Shown here: positions 51,655 to 60,057 of the stretch, in pieces
How the letters are laid out: each line of letters begins with the position of its first letter
Numbering within the stretch: the stretch's first letter is position 1
NCBI RefSeq assembly: GCF_001422405.1
Contig: NZ_LMMV01000023.1
Location: forward strand, 249,156 to 313,155
Length of the DNA stretch: 64,000 bases
Direction: 5' to 3'
Origin: Pseudorhodoferax sp. Leaf267
GTDB taxonomy: Bacteria > Pseudomonadota > Gammaproteobacteria > Burkholderiales > Burkholderiaceae_C
Notes under the pieces: model-generated
Told to the model about the DNA's origin: nothing
Database searches by the model: none
What the model saw: only the letters and a program-made list of their open reading frames with translations
Position numbers and translations under genes: made by a program

Positions 51655-51686
51655 GACACTTGTCAGAATAAAACTGGGCAAGTGTC
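51655..51686. promoter_or_regulatory. Inverted repeat GACACTTG-N16-CAAGTGTC, candidate TetR operator
   Basis: Exact 8-base arms are separated by 16 bases in the 94-base gap between the divergent SDR and TetR starts. A perfect TTGACA hexamer (51653-51658) overlaps the left arm. A TetR protein bound here could silence both directions. Two half-sites 24 bases apart (centre to centre) suggest two dimers or one looped dimer. Confidence 0.7.
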
Positions 51687-51729
51687 CAAACTATGGGGTT
51701 TACACGGCCTGTGCTATCTTTGTTGGCCC

Positions 51730-52371
51730 ATGCGCACCCCCACCACGCCCACGCCCGAGAAGTTCGAACAGCGCCGCGCCGAACTCGGCGAGGCCACGTT
51801 GCAGACACTCGCCACGCTGGGCTACGCGCGCACCAGCCTGCGCGAGATCGCGCAGAACTCGGCCTTCTCGCACGGTGTGCTGCACTACTACTTCAGCGAC
51901 AAGACCGACCTGATTCTGTGCAGCGTGCGCCAGTACAAGGCGCGCTGCGTCACGCGCTACGACAGCGTGGTCGACCAGGCGCAGGACCACGACCGGTTGC
52001 TCAAGGGCTTTCTCGACACGCTGGGCGAGACCCTGCGCGACGAGGCCCCTTTGCACCGCCTGTGGTACGACCTGCGCGCGCAGGCCATGTTCGAGGCCGC
52101 GTTCCAGGGCGACGTGGCCGTCATCGACAAAAGCCTCGAAAAGATGATCTGGAACGTCGTCGCCCGCCTGGCCCAGCTGGCCGGCGTAAGCGAGGGCCTG
52201 CCCAGCCCCGCGCTGGCCTACGCCACGATCGATGGCGTGTTCCAGCAGGCGCTGCTCAAGCACCTGTCTGGCGACAAGAAGGCGATCGCCACCATGAAGC
52301 GCGACGTGGCGGCATTGCTGGCCGCGTTGCTGTCGCCGGCGGCACGTGCGCGTGCCTGCGCTGCCAACTGA
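51730..52371 (+). CDS. TetR/AcrR family regulator
   Basis: The 213-residue protein has an N-terminal HTH at about 24-60 (T-L-A-T-L-G-Y-A-R-T-S-L-R-E-I-A and H-G-V-L-H-Y-Y-F-S-D-K-T). The ligand domain follows, with an A-L-A-Y-A-T-I-D-G-V-F-Q-Q-A segment. It is divergent from the SDR-thiolase operon and probably represses it. The ATG at 51730 is chosen; an upstream ATG at 51682 lies inside the operator. The product ends with a short Ala/Arg tail. Confidence 0.9.
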   Translation: MRTPTTPTPEKFEQRRAELGEATLQTLATLGYARTSLREIAQNSAFSHGVLHYYFSDKTDLILCSVRQYKARCVTRYDSVVDQAQDHDRLLKGFLDTLGETLRDEAPLHRLWYDLRAQAMFEAAFQGDVAVIDKSLEKMIWNVVARLAQLAGVSEGLPSPALAYATIDGVFQQALLKHLSGDKKAIATMKRDVAALLAALLSPAARARACAAN

Positions 52372-52552
52372 TTCGGGGCCCGTTCACGATGCGCTTGTCG
52401 GCGGGGCTGTCGCGTCGCCCGGCGGCCAAGGCAGGCACAGCTCCATCACCGTGCAAGAGCGCCGCCACTTGCTGCGTCTGCCAATGTGCCGGAGCGCTGC
52501 AGCGGGGCGGGAAGGTCGGACAGCGCCTGCAATGTGGTCAGAGGGTTCTTCG

Positions 52553-52738
52553 TCACTCTCCCAACCGGCACGGCCGATGACATTGCGGGAGCGGCCCGTG
52601 TGCGAAGGCGCCGGGCGCCAAGCCGGATGCCACGGGGCGTGTCGGCGGTGCCTGCGTCACGTGCCTTGCGGTTGGGCCGTGGGGCGAGGCCGCGTCGGCG
52701 GCGGTGCCGGTGGCGAACAAAGGGTCGAGGGTCAGCAT
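52553..52738 (-). CDS. Possible small or decayed gene, unknown
   Basis: A 61-residue frame starts with an ATG preceded by a strong AGGAGAG site on the minus strand. The product (L-T-L-D-P-L-F-A-T-G-T-A-A-D-A-A-S and so on) is Ala/Pro-rich and matches no family I know. Because the ribosome site is unusually good and the sequence in the other frame continues sensibly, this may be the 5' end of a frameshifted gene rather than a functional peptide. Confidence 0.25.
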   Translation of the reverse strand: MLTLDPLFATGTAADAASPHGPTARHVTQAPPTRPVASGLAPGAFAHGPLPQCHRPCRLGE

Positions 52739-52872
52739 GGCGTCTCTCCTGTCGCGTTTCGGTGCACCGATGGTCGATCCGCAAGGCGACGCTGCCTCTA
52801 CCCAGCGCCTGGGGCGGCTGTCCCCAGGAATGGGATGCGCCGATCCCGTCTGGCCGAGCCCGGCAGCCCTCC

Positions 52873-52878
52873 TAGAAT
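52873..52878 (+). promoter_or_regulatory. TAGAAT -10 box directly before the histidine phosphatase start
   Basis: TAGAAT ends 6 bases before the ATG at 52885. If used, transcription would start at or near the A of the ATG, giving a leaderless mRNA. No Shine-Dalgarno site is seen in front of this gene, which fits that reading. No good -35 was found. Confidence 0.45.
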
Positions 52879-52884
52879 TTGCGC

Positions 52885-53523
52885 ATGAACGCCACCCGCA
52901 TCATCGCCATCCGCCACGGCGAAACCGCCTGGAACGTGGACACCCGCATCCAGGGCCACCTGGACATCCCGCTGAACGACACCGGCCGCTGGCAGGCCCG
53001 GCGCCTGGGCGCGGCGCTGGCACACGAAGCCATCGCCTGCGTCTATGCCAGCGACCTGGGGCGCGCGCACCAGACCGCACAGGCCGTGGCCGACTCGGCC
53101 GGCCTGGCCGTGGTCAGCGACGTCGGCCTGCGCGAGCGCGCCTTCGGCATCTTCGAGGGCCGCACCTTCGCCGAGATCGAGACGGACTGGCCCGATCAGG
53201 CCCTGCGCTGGCGCAAGCGCGACCCGGCCTTCGAGCCCGAGGGCGGCGAGTCGCTGCTGCGCTTTCGCGAACGCATCGTGGGCACCTTGAACCGGCTGGC
53301 AGCCGGACACCCCGGCGAGCAGATCGTGGTCGTGGGCCATGGCGGCGTGATGGACGTGCTGTACCGCGCCGCCACGGGGCAGGAGCTGCAGGCGCCGCGC
53401 ACCTGGGCGCTCGGCAATGCCGCGATCAACCGCCTGCTGTGGACGCCCGACGGCCTGACGCTGGTCGGCTGGGCCGACACCGGCCACCTGGACGACGCGG
53501 CACTCGACGAGACGACCGCATGA
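52885..53523 (+). CDS. Histidine phosphatase superfamily protein (phosphoglycerate-mutase-like)
   Basis: A 212-residue protein with the RHG motif A-I-R-H-G-E-T-A-W-N (8-17), in which His11 is the phospho-acceptor, and the second catalytic His in V-V-G-H-G-G-V-M-D. A T-R-I-Q-G-H-L-D-I-P-L-N-D-T-G loop and S-D-L-G-R-A-H-Q-T-A are typical of the cobC/PhoE/GpmB branch. It is often annotated as phosphoglycerate mutase, but phosphatase activity on small phosphates is more likely. It overlaps the next gene by ATGA. Confidence 0.92.
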   Translation: MNATRIIAIRHGETAWNVDTRIQGHLDIPLNDTGRWQARRLGAALAHEAIACVYASDLGRAHQTAQAVADSAGLAVVSDVGLRERAFGIFEGRTFAEIETDWPDQALRWRKRDPAFEPEGGESLLRFRERIVGTLNRLAAGHPGEQIVVVGHGGVMDVLYRAATGQELQAPRTWALGNAAINRLLWTPDGLTLVGWADTGHLDDAALDETTA

Positions 53524-54665
53524 CGGCAGCCGCCAAGCCGGGCGACGCGGTCGACGCCATCGACACCCCGGCCCTGGTCATCGACCTGGACGCCATGGAC
53601 CGCAACATCGCGCGCATGGCCGCGTTCGCGCACCAGCACGGCGTGCGCTGGCGCCCGCACGCCAAGATGCACAAGAGCGCAGCCCTGGCGCAGCGCCTGA
53701 TGGCCGCAGGCGCCGTCGGCGCCTGCGTGCAGAAGACGGCCGAGGCCGAGGCGCTGGCCGCGGGTGGCGTGCCCGACCTGTACATCAGCAACGAGGTCAT
53801 CGCACCGGCCAAGCTGGCGCGCGTGGCGGCGCTGGCGCACACGCTGCAGCTGCGCGGCGGGCGTCTCGCCATCGCGGTGGACAGTGCGCTGGGCGTGGAC
53901 CGGCTCACCCAGGCGCTGGCCGGCCGCACCGATGCCATCGACGTCTTCGTGGAGATCGACGTGGGCCAGGGCCGCTGCGGCGTGGCGCCGGGCCCCAATG
54001 CGGCCACGCTGGCGCAACGCATCGCGCGCTCGCCCGCCTTGCGCTTGGCCGGCCTGCAGGCCTACCACGGCCGCGCCCAGCACCTGCGCAGCGCCGACGA
54101 GCGCCGCAGCGCCATCGCGGCCGTGCTGCAGCTGGTGCGCGATACGCACCAGGCCTTCGCCGACATCGGCCTGCCCGTGCCGCTGGTCACCGGCGCCGGC
54201 ACGGGCAGCATGGCCAACGAGGCTGCCAGCGGCGTCTACGGCGAGCTGCAGAGCGGCTCGTTCCTGTTCATGGACGCCGACTACGCGGCCAACGAGGCCG
54301 ACGCGGCCCAGCCGCGCTTCGAGCACGCGCTGTTCGTGAAGTCGCAGGTCATCAGCGCCAGCGCCCGCCACGCGGTCTGCGACGCCGGCCACAAGAGCCA
54401 CGCCATCGATTCGGGCCTGCCGCAGGTCGCACGGCCCGATGGCGGTGTGCCCTGGCGTTATGCCAACGGCGGCGACGAGCATGGCCTGCTGCACGCGGAC
54501 GACGGCCAGGCCCTGCCCGCGCTGGGCGACACGGTGTGGCTCATCCCCGGGCATTGCGACCCCACGGTGAACCTGCACGACGCCATGGTCGGCGTGCGCG
54601 GCGGCCTCGTGCACGGCCAGGTGGCCGAGCTGCTGCCCGTCGACGCGCGGGGCGCGCTGCGGTGA
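53520..54665 (+). CDS. DSD1-type PLP enzyme (D-serine dehydratase/D-threonine aldolase family)
   Basis: A 381-residue fold-type III PLP enzyme. The lysine that holds PLP is Lys49 (W-R-P-H-A-K-M-H-K-S). The middle contains the barrel (F-V-E-I-D-V-G-Q-G-R-C-G), and the C-terminal domain has the zinc motif P-G-H-C-D-P-T-V-N-L-H-D with His and Cys as ligands. Members dehydrate D-serine or cleave D-threonine to glycine and acetaldehyde; which one cannot be decided. It overlaps both neighbours by four bases (ATGA at its start, GTGA at its end). Confidence 0.9.
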   Translation: MTAAAKPGDAVDAIDTPALVIDLDAMDRNIARMAAFAHQHGVRWRPHAKMHKSAALAQRLMAAGAVGACVQKTAEAEALAAGGVPDLYISNEVIAPAKLARVAALAHTLQLRGGRLAIAVDSALGVDRLTQALAGRTDAIDVFVEIDVGQGRCGVAPGPNAATLAQRIARSPALRLAGLQAYHGRAQHLRSADERRSAIAAVLQLVRDTHQAFADIGLPVPLVTGAGTGSMANEAASGVYGELQSGSFLFMDADYAANEADAAQPRFEHALFVKSQVISASARHAVCDAGHKSHAIDSGLPQVARPDGGVPWRYANGGDEHGLLHADDGQALPALGDTVWLIPGHCDPTVNLHDAMVGVRGGLVHGQVAELLPVDARGALR

Positions 54666-55597
54666 GCGCACGCAGGCCGCGGCGCAGACATGGGCTGGCG
54701 CTGGCGGCCGCGCTGCTGATCGGCGCGGCGCAGGCGGCCACGCTGCAGGTCGGCCCCGGCCGTGGCTACGCCAGCATCGCGCAGGCGGCGCAGGCCGCGC
54801 GCGAGGGCGACACGGTCGAGGTCCAGGCCGGCGAGTACCGGGCCGACGTCGCCATCTGGGCGCAGCAGCGGCTCGTGTTGCGCGCGGTCGGCGGCCGCGT
54901 GCGGCTGATCGCCGACGGCGCCATCGCCGAGGGCAAGGCGCTCTGGGTCGTGCGCGGCGGCGACATCCGCGTCGAGGGCTTCGACTTCAGCGGTGCGCGC
55001 GCGCCCTGGCGCAACGGCGCCGGCATCCGTTTCGAGTCCGGCCGCCTGCAGGTGGTCGACTGCAGCTTCGTCGACAACGAGAACGGCATCCTGACCGCCG
55101 GCGACCCGCAGGCCGAGCTGGTGATCGAGCGCAGCCTGTTCCAGGGCAACGGCGCGGGCGACGGCCAGAGCCACAACCTGTACGTGGGCACCATCGGCCA
55201 GCTGCGCGTGACGGACAGCCAGTTCCGCGACGCGCGCGTCGGCCACCTGCTCAAGAGCCGCGCGGCCATCAACGAGATCCACCGCAACCTGCTGGTCGAC
55301 AGCGACACGGGCAGCGCCAGCTACGAGCTGGAGTTCCCGAGCGGGGGCGTTGCCCGCGTCACGCACAACCTGCTGCGCCAGGGGCCGCGCACCGAGAACG
55401 AGACCATGGTGTCGTTCGGCGCCGAGGGCTATCGGTGGGCGCGCAACGAACTCGTGCTGCATGACAACCAGCTGGTCGACGACCGGCCCGAGGGCGGCGT
55501 GTACCTGTGGGTGGCGCCTGGCGATCGCACGGTGGACGTGCAGGGCAACCGTCTGCAGGGCGCGAGCCGCACGCGCGCCCAGGTGCTGGCGTACTGA
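54662..55597 (+). CDS. Secreted right-handed parallel beta-helix protein
   Basis: The GTG at 54662 starts a 311-residue protein with an Arg-rich signal peptide (1-26, ending Q-A-A). The body reads L-Q-V-G-P-G-R-G-Y-A-S-I-A-Q-A-A-Q-A-A-R-E-G-D-T-V-E-V, the usual opening of polysaccharide-acting beta-helix proteins (pectin-lyase-like), and later shows strand pairs spaced by about 22 residues (G-F-D-F-S-G, D-C-S-F-V-D-N-E-N-G, R-S-L-F-Q-G-N, N-L-Y-V-G). No catalytic residues could be picked. It should sit in the periplasm or outside the cell. It is coupled to the DSD1-type gene by GTGA. Confidence 0.82.
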   Translation: MSARRPRRRHGLALAAALLIGAAQAATLQVGPGRGYASIAQAAQAAREGDTVEVQAGEYRADVAIWAQQRLVLRAVGGRVRLIADGAIAEGKALWVVRGGDIRVEGFDFSGARAPWRNGAGIRFESGRLQVVDCSFVDNENGILTAGDPQAELVIERSLFQGNGAGDGQSHNLYVGTIGQLRVTDSQFRDARVGHLLKSRAAINEIHRNLLVDSDTGSASYELEFPSGGVARVTHNLLRQGPRTENETMVSFGAEGYRWARNELVLHDNQLVDDRPEGGVYLWVAPGDRTVDVQGNRLQGASRTRAQVLAY

Positions 55598-55609
55598 GCC
55601 GCCGCGCGG

Positions 55610-56809
55610 CTAGCGCCGCGCCGCAACCAGCGTGCGCAGCAGCTGGCGGTTCACCTCTTCCACAGCCATCCCGTGCGAGCGGCACACGGTGCGCAGCGTC
55701 TTGGTGTCGTCGCCCTCCAGCGCGCGCGAGACCTGCAGGGCGGGGGCGTACGGGCCGGTGCGCTTGACGGTCGCGGCGTAGATGCGGTCGGAAAGCGGCA
55801 GGCGGTTCAGCGCCACGCCCAGTGGCTCGTGCAGCAGGCTGTCCAGCTCGGCGAACAGGCCGCACAGGTAGACCTCGCGGCGCAGGCCGTCCTCGGAGCC
55901 GGCGTCCAGCAGATGCTCGGTCAGCCGCGCGCGCAGGACCATCTGGGTCTTCACGGGCCGCAGGTCGGGGTCGGTCGCGGCATGGGGCAACTGGTCGGCC
56001 AGCCAGCGGCCCAGCGCGCTGTAGCCCAGCATCATCAGGCCGTGCCGCACCGACTCGATGCCGGTGCGCAGGCCCATGGAGGCCGAGTTCGTGAACGACA
56101 GGAAGCGGTAGGCCAGCACCGGCTCCTCGCGCACGATGGCCTCGATCTTTTCCATCGACTGGTCGGCGTCCACGGCCTTGGCCACGCGCAGGATCAGCGG
56201 GTGGTCCGGCGGCACGGGCAGGTGGCGGTGGGCGTGCAGCACGTCCTCCTCGGGCCAGCCGACCAAGGCCAGCGCGTCGCGCTGGTCCAGGCAGTGCTGG
56301 GCCAGGGCGCGGCTGACGATGCCCTCGTACAGCTGGCCGCCGAGCACCGGGCTGGTCGCGCCCGGCATCGCACTGGCCGCCTGCAGGGCCGCCACGGCGC
56401 TTTGCGGCGACAGGTGCAGCAGCCGCAGCGCGAAGCAGTGCTGCAGCGTGGCGTTCGGCCAGTCCTCCAGCGCACCGCGCCAGACCAGCGTGACGCCGCG
56501 CGCGTGTGCCAGCTGGGCGCGCTCGGCGATGTCGGGCTCGCTGAGCCACTCGTTGCGCACCTCGATCCAGTAGTCGCCGGCCGGCGCGTGGGCCAGCATG
56601 TCGGACAGCAGCCGGCGGTTGTGCATGGACAGCAGCAGCTGCGGCGTGTCCATGGTGGAGAGCTCTTCCAGCGCCGCCACCAGGTGCACGGCATCGATCG
56701 CGCCGCCCTGGGCCGCTTCGATGAACAGCTGGACGCCCGCCAGCTCGCGCAGCTTGTTCCAGAACGGGCGGTAGCCCAGGGTGATGCTGCCGAGAACCGA
56801 TTGCGTCAT
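55610..56809 (-). CDS. EAL-like/HDOD domain signalling protein
   Basis: A 399-residue protein. The C-terminal half is an HDOD domain (about 190-370) with P-P-D-H-P-L-I-L-R-V, I-E-A-I-V-R-E-E-P-V-L-A-Y-R-F-L and T-G-I-E-S-V-R-H-G-L-M-M-L-G. The N-terminal half resembles the degenerate EAL-like part of YuxH/CdgJ-type proteins. HDOD proteins of this sort regulate motility or c-di-GMP responses through protein contacts. It is the gene after flgL on the same strand (11 bases away) and so may be part of the flagellar operon and adjust motility. Confidence 0.83.
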   Translation of the reverse strand: MTQSVLGSITLGYRPFWNKLRELAGVQLFIEAAQGGAIDAVHLVAALEELSTMDTPQLLLSMHNRRLLSDMLAHAPAGDYWIEVRNEWLSEPDIAERAQLAHARGVTLVWRGALEDWPNATLQHCFALRLLHLSPQSAVAALQAASAMPGATSPVLGGQLYEGIVSRALAQHCLDQRDALALVGWPEEDVLHAHRHLPVPPDHPLILRVAKAVDADQSMEKIEAIVREEPVLAYRFLSFTNSASMGLRTGIESVRHGLMMLGYSALGRWLADQLPHAATDPDLRPVKTQMVLRARLTEHLLDAGSEDGLRREVYLCGLFAELDSLLHEPLGVALNRLPLSDRIYAATVKRTGPYAPALQVSRALEGDDTKTLRTVCRSHGMAVEEVNRQLLRTLVAARR

Positions 56810-56820
56810 GTCTTGCGTGG

Positions 56821-58089
56821 CTAGCGAATGAAGTCGAACAAGGACATTTTCTGGATCGACGCGTAGGTCTGCAGCGCAGCCTGGTAGCCGGTCTCCTGGT
56901 TCTTGAAGTCCGAGAGGCCTTTGATCATATCCATGTCCTCCGCGCGCGAGCGGTCGGATTCGGACTGCACCGAGCGTTCTTCCTGGGTATCGCTGATGCG
57001 GTCGGCGCGGTTCAGCAGGTCGCCGGCCTGGCCGCGCACGGCGCCGATGCGCTCCAGGCTCGTGTCCACCTGCGCCAGCGAGATGGCCAGCGTATGGTTG
57101 AAGCTGGCGTCGGTGCTGCTGGCGCCCTTGGTCGTGCTGCCCGGTGCATACAGGCCGGCGATGGCCCGGTCCAGCACACCGAACACGCTGGGCCGATCGG
57201 CGGGCACGGTAGGGTTCACCTCCAGCGTGTCGCCATTCTTCGGCACGCCCTTGACGACCACCGAGATGCCGCCCATCGTGACCGACTGGCCCGGCGTGTA
57301 GGCCTGGGCCGGGCTGGTCGTGGCCGGTGGCTGGTTGTTCGTCACGGTGTAGGTCGTGGCGCCCGTCGTGGCGTCCACGGCGAACTGCAGCGTGAAGTCG
57401 GTGCCGGCGCTGGCCATCAGGCTGGCGTCCTTGACCACGCCGATGTCGGTGTAGGCCTGGCCCTGGTTGCCGGCGCCCAGGCTCACCTGGAACACGCCGT
57501 TGCCCTCGGGCACGTCCATCCAGGTGGCGCGGCCGTCCAGCGTGAGCGGGATCGCGACCTGGCTGCCCGCCAGCTGCCCGGCCAGGCCGTTGAAGCTGTA
57601 GTCGGGGTCGGGCGGCGTGCCGTCCGCGCTGGTCTCAAAGGGGGCCGAGGTGCTGCCCAGGCCGTGGAACAGCGGCATGCCGTTGGCGTCCTTGCGGTTC
57701 GCCAGGCTCACCAGCTCCTCGCGCAGGCCCACCAGCTGCTTGGCGATGGTTTCGCGCTCGGTCGGGCTGTTGGCGCCATTGCCGGCCTGCACCAGCAGGT
57801 CGCGGAACTGCTGCAGGATCTGCGTCGAATCGCCCAGCGTGGACTCGCCCAGCGAGATCGCGCTCTTTTGCACCTCCAGCGCGCGCTGCTCCACCGCGAT
57901 GCGCGCGATACGCATCTGCGCGCGCTCGGCCTGCGCGGCCGAGGTCGGGTCGTCGCTGGCCCGCGTCACGCGCTTGCCCTCGGTCAGCTTGGCCTGCAGG
58001 TCGGCCAGCTGGTTCTGCCGCGCCTGCAAGGTGCGGATCGCGTTGTCGTAGGTGTTGGCGGTCCCCAGGCGGGTGAAGGTATTGGCCAT
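56821..58089 (-). CDS. flgL: Flagellar hook-associated protein 3
   Basis: A 422-residue HAP3. The N-terminus has the flagellin-family helix R-L-G-T-A-N-T-Y-D-N-A-I-R-T-L-Q-A-R-Q-N-Q and the C-terminus L-S-D-F-K-N-Q-E-T-G-Y-Q-A-A-L-Q-T-Y, both needed for assembly at the hook-filament junction. The middle is a variable domain of Gly/Thr-rich strands. It lies 57 bases after flgK on the same strand, the last flagellar gene of the cluster before the HDOD gene. Confidence 0.95.
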   Translation of the reverse strand: MANTFTRLGTANTYDNAIRTLQARQNQLADLQAKLTEGKRVTRASDDPTSAAQAERAQMRIARIAVEQRALEVQKSAISLGESTLGDSTQILQQFRDLLVQAGNGANSPTERETIAKQLVGLREELVSLANRKDANGMPLFHGLGSTSAPFETSADGTPPDPDYSFNGLAGQLAGSQVAIPLTLDGRATWMDVPEGNGVFQVSLGAGNQGQAYTDIGVVKDASLMASAGTDFTLQFAVDATTGATTYTVTNNQPPATTSPAQAYTPGQSVTMGGISVVVKGVPKNGDTLEVNPTVPADRPSVFGVLDRAIAGLYAPGSTTKGASSTDASFNHTLAISLAQVDTSLERIGAVRGQAGDLLNRADRISDTQEERSVQSESDRSRAEDMDMIKGLSDFKNQETGYQAALQTYASIQKMSLFDFIR

Positions 58090-58146
58090 CTCAGGTGCTC
58101 CGTTGTGCGTCGGGCGCGCATGCGTGGCGCTGGCTGCGGCGCGGCG

Positions 58147-60054
58147 TCATGCGGTGATCGTGGCAATCAGGCTGTCGAAAATCGATTGTGCGACCTGGAT
58201 CATCTTGGCCGAGGCCTGGTAGGCCTGCTGGTACTGGATCAGCTTGGCGGCCTCCTCGTCCAGGTTCACGCCGGAAACGCCGCTGCGCTGCGCCTCCAGG
58301 CTGTCGGCGATGGACTGCGAGACCTCGGCGCCGTACTGCGCGCTTTGCGCGCGCACGCCGATCTGCGAGATCAGCGACGCGTAGCCGTCCGACATCGGTG
58401 CCTGGTCGAACAGCTTCATGTCGCGCAGCTCCATCAGCGCCTGCGCGTTCCCGGCGTCCAGCGGCGCGAACGCCGGATTGATCGGCCCCACGGTCACCGT
58501 GTCGCCGGGCTGGGCCGCGCCGTTGAGCTTGAGCATCCAGTCCGGCGGCGTGGCGCCGCTGTGCGTGATGGTGTCGCCGGGGCTGTAGGCGATCGGCGTG
58601 GCGGTCGGGTCGTCCGAGCGCGTGTAGCTCGTGGAGGTCACGAAGGTGATGGTCACGTTGGCCGGCACCGGCACAGCGCTGGCGCGCAGGCTGGCCACCG
58701 TCAGGCCGCCGGTGTTGGTCGTGCCCATGGCGGCCTGCACCGGGCTGGCCACGGCCAGCGCACGCGGCGAGGCGAACATCGTGTTGATGCCGGCCGCCGC
58801 GTTGCTGAACGGGCGCAGCAGGAACATGTCGCCCGTGGCGGCCGTGCCCGTCACGTCGATCGCCAGGCCGTCCACCGTGGGCGGCGGTCCGGCGTCCACG
58901 GCCGGGAAGCTGTTGTCCGACAGGCGCTCCACCGTGAAGGTGGTCGGCGAGGTGAACACCACGCGGTAGTCGGACGCCTGCAGCGTGGGCGCCGTGGCGG
59001 GCGAGGCCACGCGCACGCCGACGCTGGCCGTGCCGGTGTTGTTGGCCGCGGCCACGCCGCCGGGCATCGCGATGGCGCTGAACAGGTTGCCGCCGGGCTT
59101 GCCGTCCAGGTCCACGCCCAGCTGGTGCTGCGCGTTCACCACGGTCGTGATCGACACCGCCATGCGGCCCAGCAGGTTGGCGGCCTCGACCAGGTCCTCG
59201 TTCTGGAAGCGCATCAGCCCGCTGATGGAGCCACCGCCCAGCATGTCCTCGCGCAGCGCCGCAACCGCGTGGCCGTTGGTGATGTTGAGCTGGCTGCGCG
59301 TCGGGTCCAGCGGGTTGGGCTGGATCGCCAGCTGCGCGGCGCGCGTGCCCTGCACCAGGGGCTGGCTCTGCGCGGCGAACACGCTGATGGTGCCGTCGTT
59401 GTTGTCCAGCGAGGTGGTCTGGACGTACTGGTTCAGGTCGCTCACCAGCTTGTCGCGCTTGTCCAGCAGGTCGTTGGGCGACTGGCCCGAGCCCTGAGCC
59501 TTCTGGATCTCGGCGTTGACATTGGCGATGCCGCGCGCCAGCGTGTTGACCGCGTCCACGCTGTTCTGCAGCTCCTCGGTCAGCCCGCTTTGCAGGTTGG
59601 ACAGCTGCGTGGCGGCGTCGTTGAAGCGCGTGGCCGTCTCCGAGGCGCGCGTCAGCACCACGGTGCGTGCCGTCAGGTCGGTGGGCGAGCTGACCACGTC
59701 GGTGAACGCGTTGAGCATCTCGTTGACCGATGCGCCCAGGCCGGTCTTGCCGGTTCCGAACACGTCCTCCAGCTGCAGCAGCTTCTGCGCGCGGGCCACG
59801 TCCTGCGCCGCGACCGACTTGGACAGCGTGGCCTGGCGCGTCAGGTAGGCGTCGAACACGCGCTCGATCGCCACCACGTCCACACCCTTGCCGATGAAGC
59901 CGCTGCCGCTGAACTGGCCCTCCACCGTGGCCAGCTGCGCGACCTGGCGCGAATAGCCGACCGTGTTGGCGTTCGAGATGTTGTGGCCGGCCGTCTGCAG
60001 CGCGACCTGGTTGGCCAGCAGCGCGCGCGTGCCGACGTTGAGGATGTTGCTCAT
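58147..60054 (-). CDS. flgK: Flagellar hook-associated protein 1
   Basis: A 635-residue HAP1. It begins with the rod/hook motif N-I-L-N-V-G-T-R-A-L-L-A-N-Q-V-A-L-Q-T and A-G-H-N-I-S-N-A-N-T-V-G-Y-S-R-Q, and ends with N-L-D-E-E-A-A-K-L-I-Q-Y-Q-Q-A-Y-Q-A-S-A-K-M. The central part carries the variable domain common in beta-proteobacteria. It caps the hook before filament growth. The start is 3 bases after the flgJ stop, so the two are coupled. Confidence 0.96.
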   Translation of the reverse strand: MSNILNVGTRALLANQVALQTAGHNISNANTVGYSRQVAQLATVEGQFSGSGFIGKGVDVVAIERVFDAYLTRQATLSKSVAAQDVARAQKLLQLEDVFGTGKTGLGASVNEMLNAFTDVVSSPTDLTARTVVLTRASETATRFNDAATQLSNLQSGLTEELQNSVDAVNTLARGIANVNAEIQKAQGSGQSPNDLLDKRDKLVSDLNQYVQTTSLDNNDGTISVFAAQSQPLVQGTRAAQLAIQPNPLDPTRSQLNITNGHAVAALREDMLGGGSISGLMRFQNEDLVEAANLLGRMAVSITTVVNAQHQLGVDLDGKPGGNLFSAIAMPGGVAAANNTGTASVGVRVASPATAPTLQASDYRVVFTSPTTFTVERLSDNSFPAVDAGPPPTVDGLAIDVTGTAATGDMFLLRPFSNAAAGINTMFASPRALAVASPVQAAMGTTNTGGLTVASLRASAVPVPANVTITFVTSTSYTRSDDPTATPIAYSPGDTITHSGATPPDWMLKLNGAAQPGDTVTVGPINPAFAPLDAGNAQALMELRDMKLFDQAPMSDGYASLISQIGVRAQSAQYGAEVSQSIADSLEAQRSGVSGVNLDEEAAKLIQYQQAYQASAKMIQVAQSIFDSLIATITA

Positions 60055-60057
60055 GGC

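Larger units (their letters stand above)
52372..52884. other. Gene-poor 513-base gap
   Basis: Between the TetR and histidine phosphatase genes no long conserved frame is seen. The only candidate is a minus-strand frame (see the following entry), which could be the start of a decayed gene: after its stop another minus-strand frame continues with a protein-like stretch (L-T-T-L-Q-A-L-S-D-L), so a frameshift is possible. Base composition is the same as in neighbouring genes. I saw no tRNA, insertion sequence or large repeat. Confidence 0.5.
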
